A DNA stretch of 64,000 nt from Zygaena filipendulae (GCA_907165275.2 OU015670.1:771501-835500), one strand, 5' to 3'; numbered from the stretch's first letter, positions 33,370 to 44,438 are shown. Numbers and translations are program-made. The notes: generated from the letters alone by a model not told the origin.

Positions 33370-33552
33370 CGCCTTCTAAAAAAAGGAGGAGGTTCTCAAT
33401 TCGACTGTTTTTTTTGTATCTTTGCTACGCGATTACTCGAAGACGGCCGCATCGATTTGGAAAATTCTTATTAAGGATATAGGGTACTCTTACCCCGGAA
33501 ATCCCGCGGGATCCCCGAAATTAACGCTGGTGAAATTGCGGGCAACAGCTAA
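33370..33552 (+). mobile_element. Helitron variant with GGAGGAGGTTCTCAATTC module
   Basis: Begins with ACCGCCTTCTAAAAAAAGGA and GGTTCTCAATTCGACTG, then GGATATAGGGTACTCTTACC, CCCGCGGGATCCCC, TGAAATTGCGGGCAACAGCTA. The upstream module is a common lepidopteran repeat (recalled); the end is Helitron-like but degraded. Confidence 0.5.
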
Positions 33553-33836
33553 TAAATTAAATAAATAAAAAAGCAATAACTTATATTTACTTAACGAAGT
33601 CCCAAAAGTTACGGATTCCGAACGACGCGTCTCCCGTCTCCTTCCCGCCCATCGTCATTGTGTAGCTCTGCCTCGCTCGCCAGAATTTCGACCGGTTAGA
33701 CGCGTGAGTCGTGACTGGTTTTTTTTTTAAGTCGAAATAACAAGAATCCTCGGCATTTATAAACGTCTCGAGTGGGCCCAAGTTCGCTCCCAAGAGGGAG
33801 AAGGCGGGCTGCGTTTGTGCCAGTAAACTACCCAGT

Positions 33837-34312
33837 TATCCCGCGTCCATATCGGTAATTCCCGCGGGAATTCCGGGACACAAAGTGCCCTGAGTCCTTT
33901 TCTGTACCCCTGACAAGATTTCATGTTGATCGGTTGTGTAGTTGGCATGAAAGCGTAACCAACTAACATTCGCATTTATAATACGTATACCAGCTGTTCC
34001 CTGCGGTTCCACCCGAGTTAGTTTCGGAGTTCCCGCGGGTATTCCGAGATAAAAGTACATACTACCCTATATTTTTTCTGAACCTACCCTTGACAACGTG
34101 TAGGTAAGTAGTATGCAAAATTTATTGTAGTTTCTTCCGCGTTAATTTCGGAATTCCCGTGGGAATTCCGGAATAAAAGTAGCCTATGTCCTTCTCTGTA
34201 CCCTTGACAACGTGTATGCAAAATTCCGTGGTGATCGGTTGAGTCGTTTAGCCGTGAAAGCGTAACAAACAAACAAACAAACTCACTTTCGCATTTATAA
34301 TATTAGTAAGGA
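33837..34312 (-). mobile_element. Three head-to-tail Helitron copies (minus)
   Basis: Three TTCCCGCGGGAATTCCGG-like palindrome regions follow each other at about 33857, 34030 and 34153. The last copy ends with AATATTAGTAAGGA|T (the inverse of the TCCTTACTAATATT start). Internal ACAACGTGTA and AAAGCGTAAC motifs recur. It is a serial insertion or tandem array of the same element. Confidence 0.7.
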
Positions 34313-34907
34313 TTAACTAATGTAATAAATGCCTATGTGAGTTTGTTCGTATTTTGTTTGTCTGGTTGTTACGCTTTCCAGCTTCACAAAACTCGTTTTT
34401 GATTTTTAAACGATTGTGTGACGTCATACTTAGATATTTATCTGAATTTCTGAACGATAAATCGTTTGTCACAAAACCAAATCGACTGGCGCTTAAGTAA
34501 ATGTTATCGTTTCTCGGTAATTCAACTATACACTGGTTATTTTAGTCCCGAGTGCACCCTGCGGCATTAGAGAATAAAGGTTATTTTCCTACGGCAAGGT
34601 TGGGTATCTTTTAGGTCGTATTATCTTTTGAAAATAAGTGCGCGTGCTTTAGTTTCCGATAAGGGCGAAGTCGATGACAAACAAGATGGACGTGATAAAC
34701 TAAATAAATGCATTTGTTAAGACTTAAGACACTATGGAAAAAAATGATGTTTTTAAAAGGTCTCATTACGATTTGATGTTTGGATATTATATGTGTATTA
34801 GATACTATTTTTAATTTCACAGGGTCTTGTATAACTGTAAAACTGTGAGAAATTTTGTGTAATAGATAAAAATGAATAAATAAATAAATACAAATTAATA
34901 CTAGTCG

Positions 34908-34967
34908 ACGCACGGATTCACCTGCGTCAATTTCGGAGTTCCCGTGGGAATGCCGGGATAAAAGTGA
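34908..34967 (-). mobile_element. Helitron fragment (minus)
   Basis: TCACCTGCGTCAATTTCGGA then GTTCCCGTGGGAATGCCGGG and ATAAAAGTG: an internal piece, truncated at the hairpin that follows. Confidence 0.5.
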
Positions 34968-34999
34968 ACCCTCAAGTGAAAGAGTTTTCACTTGAGGGT
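34968..34999. repeat. Perfect 14-bp stem hairpin
   Basis: ACCCTCAAGTGAAA, loop GAGT, then TTTCACTTGAGGGT. It sits exactly at the break of a Helitron fragment, which suggests a fold-back repair or template switch junction. Confidence 0.75.
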
Positions 35000-35035
35000 C
35001 GACTAGTTTTTTGAGTTAATCCATTACAAACAAAC

Positions 35036-35180
35036 ATAGACATAGACATAACTTTATTTGGCATCACAAAATTTCTTAAAAGTAATACATGCATCAAATT
35101 TAAAATGAATCGGATATAGTTTCCGTGATGCCAAAATGGACACCGTCTCAGCATAATGGTTTTCAGCGGAGCCCATACGG
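35036..35180 (-). repeat. LINE 3' tail (minus)
   Basis: Inverse of the 21925-22124 tail: ACATAGACATAGACATAACT, TTATTTGGCATCAC, TGATGCCAAAATGGACACCG, TTTTCAGCGGAGCCCATA. Confidence 0.55.
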
Positions 35181-35217
35181 CGCGGGGATGCGTCCGCGCG
35201 ATATTCTGTTTTGTCCA

Positions 35218-35448
35218 TCCCCCGTTAATTTCGGAGTTCCCCAGGAAGTACCAGAATAAAAGTACCCTATATGTCTCTCAGGAACACCGTAGCTTCCTAA
35301 CTAATTACTCGCTAGTTAAAAATCTTCTTAAATTATAAAAAAAATCACTTATAGGGAGCTACAGTATTCCTGAATGCCTTTTGCCCTGGTATTCCCGCGG
35401 AAACTCTGTAAGTATTTCGAGTGAAACCGTGGGGGATCGACTAGCTAG
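35218..35448. mobile_element. Helitron fragments in opposite orientations
   Basis: 35218-35275 (minus) has CCCGTTAATTTCGGAGTTCC; 35383-35448 (plus) has GGTATTCCCGCGGAAACTCT, GAGTGAAACCGTGGGGGATC and ends GACTAGCTAG|T. Both are short. Confidence 0.5.
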
Positions 35449-35605
35449 TTTTTCTATATGCGAAATCTTGAAGGCGAGAATTTACATGGAAAAAACAATC
35501 GATAAACGAATGATGCATTCATCGATTCCTAGTATTGAACAGTGAACACTCGTGCGCAGTCGACTCTACATGGCCGCTAATCGCTATTGATAAAGTGTTA
35601 AGGGG

Positions 35606-35720
35606 GCGTCCATTAATCACGTGAGGCTCGAAAGGGGGGGAGGGGTCCGGAAAAAATCACGAAATATCACAAGGAGGGGGGGGGGGGGGATATAGTGAGA
35701 TATATCACGTGTATTTATTT
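35606..35720. repeat. G-rich interspersed repeat (GTCCATTAATCACGTGA)
   Basis: Begins GGGCGTCCATTAATCACGTG and includes a run of about 12 G. A related sequence starts at 63678 (CCATCCATAAATTACGTCAC with GTGACAGGGGGTGGGAGG). Such CCATTAATTACGTCAC-led G-rich repeats are common in arthropod genomes (recalled). No ends were defined. Confidence 0.5.
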
Positions 35721-35741
35721 TTCTGGAATAAAAAATACTCC

Positions 35742-35846
35742 ATTTTATTCTCTGTACCCATGTCAAAACCGCGATCGGTTACAGCGTGAATGCGTAACGA
35801 ACAAACAAAAAACCAACTTACTTGTGCATTTATAATAGGTCTCTGC
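35742..35846 (-). mobile_element. Helitron 5' fragment (minus)
   Basis: TTCTCTGTACCCATGTCAAA, GAATGCGTAACGAACAAAC, then ACTTGTGCATTTATAATAGG: the inverse of a Helitron 5' half. Confidence 0.5.
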
Positions 35847-36199
35847 CCGTCTTTATAAAGTTATCCTAAATGTCAAGACTTAAGCCACCCTAATGCCAAT
35901 TGATTAGCTTACTTAGCTATGGACTGAAAATGACTCACCACTAAAGATTTCAATCAACCGATTATGATCTTTTTGTATTCATGGTCCATGGACACAAAAC
36001 TGCTCGAAGGCGAAGAGCTGCGAGTCCATTTAAAAAAAAAATGCATCGACAACTCAAATTGCACGCAATTCATACAGAAGCGAGAGGGAGATAGACTCGA
36101 ACAATGGGTGCGCGAGTGCGTCGCATAGATAACCATCGATTCCATTATTCTGTGAGTGTGAGTTCACATTTCGCACTCGATCGCCGCGCCGATTCGAAT

Positions 36200-36869
36200 T
36201 TTGAAAAATTCCGTATTGAATTGAAAATAGAAGCTTTTAAAAAGAGGTTTATCAATCCGAAACTAAGCTCAAAAAAGTAGTTGACGTACATATTATCTAC
36301 TTTAGTAGACGCCTTGACCATCACATTGGATTTTAATTCTCCTTTTTAAGTATTTCTTTTTACTCTGTCATTTTTTGTACACCAATAAATTTATCTCATT
36401 TCTCGCTTCCTTTATTTCTCTTCTTTCTGCAAAAAAATACCCCGCCGAATAGAAAATTCGAAATTCGTGCATGGCGTCGAAATTCGTGTGGAAATTTTCG
36501 CAATGAGCCCCTCGAACGACGGCCCAGCGGGCGGTGAAAGCGATGCCCCATTGTTTCCGAACGGTGCCGGGTTACAATGGCACCCATGCGAGAGTGGCGA
36601 CATGTCATTATAACGACGCGAAGTTAAACCATTACGGTGGACATGCGCGCCAATCGGAATCGACCACAGAGAAAATAAATTTACTAGAGAGGACATGGAG
36701 GCGGGTCAGACACGTCACGGTCGTGAAAGAAGTAAGAGCAACTGCTCTTTGCGAAGGTATACGTAAATAACCTAGCAACTGCCAGGTTAGGTTTGAACTA
36801 GGTATGACTACGAATGGTACCGCTTTCTCATGTGTGAGCCATCCACCACAACGCATTTTTCGTCCTCAA
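36200..36869. other. Non-coding stretch with overlapping spurious frames
   Basis: Frames of 70-94 codons overlap on both strands at 36396-36856 without family features. One block, 36655-36760 (ACCACAGAGAAAATAAATTT, ACTAGAGAGGACATGGAGGC), recurs inverted at 57797-57865 and partly at 55026-55126, so it is repeat DNA. Confidence 0.45.
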
Positions 36870-37099
36870 CATTTTATGCCTTCACTACATTATCGCCGAG
36901 TACAGGCGATCATACGCGATCACGATAGTGTAGAGGGCATACTCGGCTGTACTCACCGATCATCGCCTGGACCCGTGAATTGTCGGTTTTCGAGCACGCA
37001 TCAAAGGGAATCGCCTGTGATCGCGTTGAGGTGTCCACATGATCGCCGATCACACGATCACACCATCAACGACCATCGGCGATAATGTTGTGCAGGCAT
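36870..37099. mobile_element. MITE with CATTATCGCCGA termini (copy 1)
   Basis: The ends are TGCCTTCACTACATTATCGC and the inverse CGGCGATAATGTTGTGCAGG. The body contains GCGATCACGATAGTGTAGAG, GGGCATACTCGGCTGTACTC and many GATC-rich short palindromes. The second copy is at 45541-45748. The 93-codon frame here is repeat sequence. Confidence 0.72.
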
Positions 37100-37128
37100 T
37101 ACAATAGTCTTGCAAAGTAACTTTTGAT

Positions 37129-37325
37129 GACCACCCGATTGGCGCAAGAGCTGACCATGCCTGGCACCCGTTAATGAAAAGGTTCCGACTTCCGTGTTCA
37201 TTTGCCGCTTAGCGTGGACTTTTGTGATGAACTAGGGTTCCACTTTCCGGTCTGGGCGTGTTTATATATCTTAAGCATAATACATAATATATTGTGTAAA
37301 ATTACTACTAATATGTATACCTTAA
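37129..37325 (+). mobile_element. tRNA-derived SINE
   Basis: Plus-strand sister of 17771-17933: GACCACCCGATTGGCGCAAG (A box region), diverged B box (GGTTCCGACTTCC), then TGGACTTTTGTGATGAACTA, GGTCTGGGCGTGTTTATATA. Confidence 0.6.
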
Positions 37326-37465
37326 TGTGGGATCAAGTGGATCGGTGTGTTGTAAAACTTATAAAGTAGGACCGAGGACGTATTCCGAACTGACGGTAAT
37401 TTATTGTTCTAAGAACCTGCCTACGATTATAAGTGATTGTAACAACCAATACTAAATAATAAATG

Positions 37466-37684
37466 TACGCAAATAAGCCATAAGGTGTTAACCCACAAAA
37501 TGAAGTTATTGATACAGAACGATTTATTGAGAGTTAGAGAACGTTACCTTATTACATTGTTTAAATATGTAACAATATGTTGAACATAAAAAAACGTTGA
37601 CACAAAATGACGCTACAATTTAAACACGATTTACTCAAAATTTCTCCAGAGTGGGTTAACACGCTATTGCGCTTATCTATGTCC
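37466..37684 (-). mobile_element. MITE of the 236-bp family (copy 3, inverted)
   Basis: Reads GTACGCAAATAAGCCATAAG, GTGTTAACCCACAAAATGAA, AGAACGATTTATTGAGAGTT, AGTGGGTTAACACGCTATTG, ending CTTATCTATGTCC. Flanks are AAAT and AAAC. It is shorter (219 bp) and more diverged than copies 1 and 2. Confidence 0.75.
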
Positions 37685-38119
37685 AAACAGCTTTTGAATT
37701 GGATTGAATTTAAAAAAAAAACTGTTTTTACAATTTTGCGGCGACTATACCTGGGTACATTTTCTGCGCCAAACGCCAGGTCCCACGTTTCTTCGTCCAC
37801 CGACCAAAACCAATTACTACCCGTCAGCGATCGTCTGAATGGAAACTTATCAGAGCATGACAACTCATCGCCGAGCGATAATGGAGCATGAGCGATCTGT
37901 AGTTGCCAACCTCGCGTACGCGCATCCTTGCTCAGTGATCGCTCCACCGGTTCACAAAGGACACGCGATCTAATTTGAATATATTATGTATTATTGTGGC
38001 AAAAACTGCAATTCTTTCACCATTAGTTACGTGCCAAGTGGATTCCGATATTATGTGGATTGGTTTGATGTTTATTTGACGCATAAAAAAAATGTGACAA
38101 TAAAAGATAGCTAGCTAGT

Positions 38120-38137
38120 TTTTTTTTTTTTTTTATT
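38120..38137. repeat. Poly(T) run
   Basis: A homopolymer T run followed by ATTTACCAAATTTACAATG; probably the tail of a minus-strand retroposon whose body is not recognised. Confidence 0.4.
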
Positions 38138-39705
38138 TACCAAATTTACAATGAAATATAATTTATGGTTGACATAAAATAGCACAAGTAACCACAGAGT
38201 TGTTCCTCCCCTAGGTTTCTTTTTCTTTCTTCTTTTTTATATGGACTTTCGCATATAATGCATTTAGCCAGTTTCAAGTATAACTAATTAGATCAATGTA
38301 TTTTCTATTGAAATACTTCGTTGTAAGGTTTGAAATCGCAAGCCATTAGCCACGGTACTATAGCTTGCGAGAACTTTCTCGGAGCTCTTGGAGGAAACCG
38401 AAGAAATCAGCTCGAAATGTCATTTATCTTCTTGAGCACATAAAAAACCGTCACTGTGAAAATTATTGTCCAATGCACTTTATAACACAGCAAAATCCAT
38501 TTTTAAGAATTTTTTAATCGACATGAAAATAAATGACCTAACTTTGACCTTTCGCCATCTTTGATTTTCGCCAAAAAACTCCCCCAGGGTTCTCACCCAA
38601 GTTCCACCACTAAAGCTTAAACCACACTAGAGCGAATAGATGTTCCCCCGCGGTTTCACCCGCGTCGTTTTCGGAATTCCCGCAGGAACTATAACATAGA
38701 TTTATTATTTTGTTTCAGATATTGCATGATTCCAAGAATACAAAGGAGTTGATTTTCCACACGTGCTAAGGTTAGTTATTGGTGAAGTTTAAAGTAATAC
38801 AATTTTTTATTAATCAATGTTTATAAGTAATTAAAATAGCCACATAAATCATTAGCCATATAATCGCTAATAACATTTAACGAGAGATATTGTTACCTAC
38901 AAACTTCAAACGCGTTGTAAGAATATCAGCATTTAGAAACTGACTTCTTCATAATATTCTTTCACCCTGATCGAATTCAGTTCCTTCTTTACACGTCGAG
39001 CGCTGAGCGAAGAATGCAACGTTTTCGTTTTATTTTTTTGCAACTTGCGTTCCGAATTCGAAAATGAAAACAACAAATCGTTTGGCGCGAGCGGCCCCCT
39101 CCCCCCGCGCCTTGGTTGCTTCCGGCGCGTCCCCAATTGGACGCGTCCTGCGGAACGCTGCTTCCGGAATCGGCGGCGGTGTGCCTTCATTACTTGAGCT
39201 TACCTGTTGAGTGTATTATTTATAATGAGGTCACAATAGAATACCTGTTTAATACCTGCTAAATACATCGTTGTTGTTCGAGAAATCGCTATTTATTTTA
39301 CCTTAGTGAAGCGAAGCGAGGGTGACGCGGCGTTTTACAAAATTTTACAAAAAACAAATTCAAGATATGACAATCATACGTCGAAGTCATTTCCCTCAGT
39401 CATTATAATCTTCATTTACGTAGTAGAATGCTAGAGCAGAATTCTTCTTGATGCTGTGAAAAAAAAAAACAATAAATATTGTCAATTTGAAAATCGAAAT
39501 GCGAGCGCAAAGTTTAGCTACTTAGTATGCAGAACCATAGAAGTAGGTATGTTCGTTCCATGCATTTATGTAAAAACTTTTTACGGAATATTCCAAAGAA
39601 TTATATAATAGAACCAGCTTACTCTACGTCTCCACGCCCACATTCAATTGTTTTTGTGCTTCAATTTCGCAATTTCGGACAGAATTTTAAATAACTAACG
39701 CTCTA
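38138..39705. other. Mostly unassigned non-coding stretch
   Basis: Contains one Helitron 3' fragment on the minus strand at about 38640-38692 (TTCCCCCGCGGTTTCACCCG). A GC-rich patch at 39085-39185 gives an arginine-rich 85-codon frame without resemblance to a family. Nothing else is supported. Confidence 0.45.
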
Positions 39706-39943
39706 TCGGCCGCACTCAGAGTCGACTTTAATGTATACTTAGTTAAGTATAGATTTTTAAAACAAAACTGCCGCAATCAGAGACGTTCAGTAAATTAATG
39801 TTAATTGGCATTTAATGAGATGTAACTTAATTAGTTAAATGCCAATTAACATTAATTTATTAAACTTGTCTGATTGCGGCAGTTTTGTTTTAAAAATCCA
39901 TACTTAACTAAGTAATCATTAAAGTCGACTCTGAGTGCGGCGG
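39706..39943. mobile_element. 238-bp fold-back MITE, TA-flanked (copy 2)
   Basis: Same unit as 8459-8696 with a few substitutions (TTAATTGGCATTTAATGAGA centre). TA at 39704-39705 and 39944-39945. The arms remain almost perfectly complementary. Confidence 0.85.
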
Positions 39944-40474
39944 TATGTCTGTAACATCTCTATGGTTCGTAAAAGAAGTTGAAAATATTGTCCATTGTGT
40001 CAATATTGGAATCAACTCTACGTGTATTACTGTTAACTATAAATGACTATATTTATTGCTCACTAAACATCCTTCAAGGTCTGCAAATAGGTCTGTGTGT
40101 AGGCACCTACCTACCTACCCACTGCGTGCATGCACAAGCCCACGTAATGATGCCGATTTATTTATAGACTCTAGTCTAATGCTGTGTGTGTGATATTGTG
40201 AGAATTTCAGCTATACAGATTCGTGAGACCTAATATTCCGTATGTTCTATCTTCCAATCTAATATTGCTTGCAGAGTTATCATCAAAAATTCGCATTTAC
40301 TTACTGCATTTTAATAGTACATTGTTATCCTAGGGGTGAAAGTAAGGATAGGATAGTAAGGATAGTGTCTCCCGAGGATAACACTGTGCTTTTCATTACG
40401 AATGCAAGGAAAGTCAAAATAAAAATAGGAATTAGCTAAAGAAAAAAATTAGTGAATTTTATTTTACATAAATC

Positions 40475-40531
40475 AACCATTAGGTGTGCTACTGGCCAGT
40501 AAGTATGCCCCCTATGACATAAAAAAAACTT
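40475..40531 (+). repeat. SINE tail fragment
   Basis: ATTAGGTGTGCTACTGGCCA then GCCCCCTATGACATAAAAAA: the 3' tail of the SINE at 10579-10948. Confidence 0.55.
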
Positions 40532-40828
40532 GAGTTTCTGCAGTATCCAGCTGTCAGTTGAAAGCGATTCTCCCTAGGGCTGAAAAGTGTTACTTTCAAC
40601 CCGCTTCTCGGGCAACTTCAGACCTACTTTCCGAGTATGAGTAATGAAAAATACTTTCCTATCGATTTCTTTTCGTTGTATATAAAGAAAATCCTGTTCG
40701 CCATAAAATTGGAAACTACTGAACGGATTTTTACACGGTTTTCGCCAATAGATTGAGTGATTCATGAGGAAGGTTTAGGTACACAATTTGTCAAGGTTTG
40801 TATAAATTTGGTTGAAATATAACGATGA

Positions 40829-41157
40829 TAGGGATGTGGACTACTTTTGAAAATTAAAATTCTAATTAGTCCGTCAGTTAGAAAATAAAAAAAACAATAG
40901 ACACGTATTTTTTGCTTTTTTAAATAAATTAAAATATACAGAGATAAAGCGCATTAAAGTTTAGGGCGAGGGGGTCGTGACGTCACTAACCGCTAAAACC
41001 GCCATACAAACTGTCAGAATAGTGACGTCACGCGAAATTTCAACTCAATATATGGCCGTTATTTTTGATTACGTAAAAAAAGAAAAAATACGTGTCCAAT
41101 ATTCTTTAATAATCTACAAGACGGACTAAAAAATAAAAATTAGTCCACATGCCCATT
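40829..41157 (+). mobile_element. CRE-bearing MITE, copy F
   Basis: Begins TAGGGATGTGGACTACTTTT and ends TTAGTCCACATGCCCATT; the compensating change (GTGGAC/GTCCAC) keeps the ends complementary. Both TGACGTCA palindromes are intact. Confidence 0.85.
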
Positions 41158-41185
41158 GTTGGAAGTGTTGGAAAAAAAGCATTAA

Positions 41186-41274
41186 ATTTTGCGAAGGACA
41201 TAGCGTTCTTTTTGTCCCGGAATTCCCGCGGGAACTTCGAAATTGACGCGGGTGAAACCGCGGGGAGCAGGTAG
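41186..41274 (+). mobile_element. Helitron 3' fragment
   Basis: Contains AAGGACATAGCGTTCTTTTT, GGAATTCCCGCGGGAACTTC, GACGCGGGTGAAACCGCGGG and ends AGCAGGTAG|T. It begins soon after the CRE MITE. Confidence 0.65.
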
Positions 41275-41354
41275 TTAGATAATAATGATTTTTATAGCCG
41301 GTGGCGCTTGAGTCCTGCGAATTAAATGTACAACATGAAACAAAACAGCTCATA

Positions 41355-41536
41355 CACGATGAAATTTTCTTATTGTTTACTATGGACGCATTTTAGAGTC
41401 GGTCTTTATTAGCACTATTGTTAATTTTGCTATGGCAATGCCTGTTATTTCCATAGTAAAACTTTCAATAGTGCATTATTACAGTTTGGCTCTAAAATGC
41501 TTCCATAGTAAATTTCAATACGAAAATTTCACCGTG
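41355..41536. mobile_element. MITE, TA-flanked, CACGRTGAAATTTTC termini
   Basis: Left arm CACGATGAAATTTTCTTATT then TTTACTATGGACGCATTTTA; right arm inverse TAAAATGCTTCCATAGTAAA and AATACGAAAATTTCACCGTG. It is 182 bp with TA on both sides (41353-41354, 41537-41538). Probably a Tc1/mariner-type MITE. Confidence 0.75.
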
Positions 41537-42864
41537 TAGATAAGGGTCTCCCCACATCTACCGATTTTCGTATTAAGTCCATCGGCCCTTGTGACGGGGA
41601 TAGGAACCTATAATTTGTGGATAAATCCTTATAGTAGATTGGTATAACTATAGGCGTGGTCTGGTTTTGGGGTTTGCCCGAGTGTAGTTGGCCTTTAGCT
41701 CGAAACGTCATAATAGGGCACTTGCATGAAATTTATTATAATAATTTGTGTCAATATTTCAAAAATAGAGCCTTAGAAAAGCGTTATCGTGAAAGATTTA
41801 CTAAAAAAAATTCAATAGTGTCCAAAATATTCAACTTTTAATTTTGTGAAATGGAACGTTGCAACGAAACACCAATCACAGCCAAGCTTGACACATGACG
41901 TCACTTTTATTTTTTTAGGAAACATTTACCTCTTTCAGAGAAGGCAAAAGAAACTAAGTGCATACAGTCAACGCATATTTTCCATTTTCTGAAGTTTTTT
42001 ACTTTATAATGCATCGGTAAGATGCATTTCGATTCTTTACTGGAACTTTTGGAAGTAACTCGACACAGTTCAACCTTAATTTCGATTTTGGATATAGAAG
42101 TTATCAGTCTGTCAGTGTCACATGACCCTGTCAATACGACAGTGACATTTCTATCACAGATAAGGCGTAATTTTGAACTAGTGACGTGAAAGTAGGAACT
42201 TTGAAACGCTCTATTTAATTAATTTATACATATATTTTTTTTCTTTTTCTTGCTTTGTTTAAGTAGGCCATATATCTTTAAAATAGACTGAAAAAAAAAT
42301 TCATTCAAGTACCCTATTATATCTCTGAACACACATAAATGAAACCAACCTAGTGCGAGTCGGATTCACGCACCGAGGGTTCCGTACAAACTTTCATAGG
42401 TATGTAAATAGTTCGTCCATCGCGGGAATCGAGTCTCGGAGATTGAGAATTTTTGTTTATTTTATTTAACGAGAAAGTTACGGCTTTCCGATTATTGTTT
42501 TAGGCATTACATCTAGCCAAATTTTTTAACACTAAAAATAATCGCAAATATGTATGTAACAAAACCCAGTTTTTTTTTTTGTTTAAAACAAGTGACGGAT
42601 ATAACTACATAGTCACCAGCCAGCCAGTGTGATATTTGCCCGCAATCAGGGCTTCTTAGCTTCTTAGAAGGTCTGACACAGCCGTAACTGGTAGCGTACA
42701 ATAACCAGCCTAGGCTAGACGCGGTGCGCACGCGCAGGGGTCGTCGACCCGGTGACTCACGGCGCCCACTGCCCTCGTCTTAAGCCAGGGAGCCTACTTT
42801 TGTTACACGATCGGGGTGGGGAAAATCAAACAATGGATCATCATAATTTTGTTTCCTAAGGACA

Positions 42865-43145
42865 TACGATTCTTTTTAAACCGCGAATTTCAAAATTAAC
42901 GTGGGCGAAACCTTGGGGAACATCTACTTCTTTATAGTATACTTAATCCTACTAATATTATAAATGTGAAAGTGTGGATGCTTGGATGTTTGTTACTCAA
43001 TCACGCAAAAACGGTTGAACGTATTTGGATGAAATTTGGCATGCACGTTGTCAGGGGTACAGAGAAGGACATAGGGTACTTTTTATCCCGGAATTCCCGC
43101 GGGAACTCTGAAATTACCGCGGGTGAAACCGACCGGCACAGCCAG
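42865..43145 (+). mobile_element. Helitron fragment followed by a near-intact Helitron
   Basis: 42865-42928 is a 3' fragment (GGACATACGATTCTTTTTAA, TTAACGTGGGCGAAACCTTG). 42947-43145 is a full copy: A|TCCTACTAATATTATAAATG to ACCGCGGGTGAAACCGACCG then GCACAGCCAG|T. One arm of its hairpin and the CTAG are mutated. Confidence 0.75.
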
Positions 43146-43149
43146 TAAG

Positions 43150-43561
43150 TAATATTATAAGCGCGAAAATTTGTATGTCTATGGATGTACGGATGTTTGT
43201 TACTCTTTCACCCAAAAACTACTTAATGGATTTTGATAAAACTTTACAATAATATAGTGTTGGGAGACTCGGCTTGGAGAGCGGCAACACTACGGGCAGC
43301 GCCATGACAGCGGTCGGCGCGTGAGACGGAACTACGGAAGTAGTCGCTGTTCGCAAGTCATTCCGTCGCATCGTCGTTCGTCGATAAGTGTCGTTATATT
43401 AAGAGTTTATCATTTTTGTCTGTTCTTATAATTTATTTGGAAATTGAAGAAAGCTTACCTAAAAATAGCTTATACATTGAATAACACATAAAGTACTTTT
43501 TGTCCCGGAATTACCGCGGGATCTCCGAAATTAACTCTGGTGAAACCGCGGGCACCAGCTT
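43150..43561 (+). mobile_element. Helitron split by an LTR-like insertion
   Basis: Left part: ATTATAAGCGCGAAAATTTG to ACTTTACAATAATATAG. Right part: AGCTTATACATTGAATAACA to GAAACCGCGGGCACCAGC. The intact sister copy at 53526-53744 reads straight through the join (AATAATATAGCTTATACAT). Confidence 0.8.
43258..43464. mobile_element. Probable solo LTR, ATAG duplication
   Basis: A 207-bp insert starting TGTTGGGAGACTCGG, flanked by ATAG (43254-43257 and 43465-43468). The TGTTGGGAGA start is like LTRs of BEL/Pao-type elements (recalled), but the end (AAGCTTACCTAAAA) lacks the usual CA, so identity is provisional. Confidence 0.55.
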
Positions 43562-43569
43562 TGTACAGC

Positions 43570-43755
43570 GTATTACAATATAAATGCAAATGTTGGTTGT
43601 TACTTGTTACGCTTTCACAACTTAACTACTCAACCGATCATCGTGAAATTTTGCATACATCTTTGTCATTGGTATATAAAAAAGACAAAGGATATTTTTA
43701 TTCCGCTTTTTCGGCGAGAACTCCGAAATTAACGCGGTTAAAACTCGTAGTCGTA
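43570..43755 (+). mobile_element. Helitron, degenerate copy
   Basis: ATTACAATATAAATGCAAAT, TTGTTACGCTTTCACAACTT, CAACCGATCATCGTGAAATT, AACTCCGAAATTAACGCGGT. The 3' hairpin is lost. Confidence 0.6.
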
Positions 43756-44007
43756 ACAAAAAATCGTAGTAAATTTTTCTTCACCACGTGACATGACGAT
43801 CGTAACCATTAAAGATTTTCAACTTGGCGAGGAGGCCGGAGTTCCAGAGATCACTCTTCACATCCGAACCCACAAACTTTAATAATAATAATAAAAAAAA
43901 CACCTATATTTTATAATATTAGTGTAGATAACGAATGTGAACTAATCGAGTTGGATTTACGACACGGAAAAGCACAGCTCGGTGGATGCTAGACGTGATT
44001 ATTGTTA

Positions 44008-44147
44008 AGCCCGCTCCACATTCACGCGAGAATCTTGCGAGAGCGCGAGAAAACCACGAGAAACGGCGGAGAACATCGACTCCAAATTCACGTCCTGCTG
44101 GTTTTCTAGCGTTCACGCAAGATCCTCGCGAGAATGCGGAGCGGGCT
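44008..44147. mobile_element. PIF/Harbinger-type MITE, TTA duplication
   Basis: The ends are AGCCCGCTCCACATTCACGC and the inverse of it (TGCGGAGCGGGCT on the right), with CGAGAATCTTGCG/CGCAAGATCCTCG next inside. TTA is duplicated at 44005-44007 and 44148-44150. It is 140 bp. A 3-bp TTA target is the mark of the superfamily. Confidence 0.78.
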
Positions 44148-44438
44148 TTAGAGTGCGTTCCATTCCATAAAAATAAATAAAATACCTACACGCCCGTTAA
44201 TGCCGCCTCCCTGAAACAACAGTAAATTCCATCGCAGTGGTAGGTACCTACATGTCGCCGACCGGCGATGTTAAATTGCTCGACTGTTTCGGCAATAGGG
44301 GAGTTCGAGACCAGACGGCGCGCCTCGGCGTCGCGTCGCGTCGTCGCTTCTCTAGGATCTTTGACATTGGTTTCTACCGTCTAGTGAGTGAATCAAGGTT
44401 GCTAACCTTGGAGATTTTGGAAGTAGGCAGCTCTAGCT

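Noticed and set aside
36396..37085. Overlapping frames of 70-94 codons on both strands
   Set aside because: They fall in repeat blocks and a MITE, with no conserved features.
37561..37947. 128-codon minus-strand frame
   Set aside because: About a third lies inside a MITE copy, and the rest has no resemblance to a protein family.
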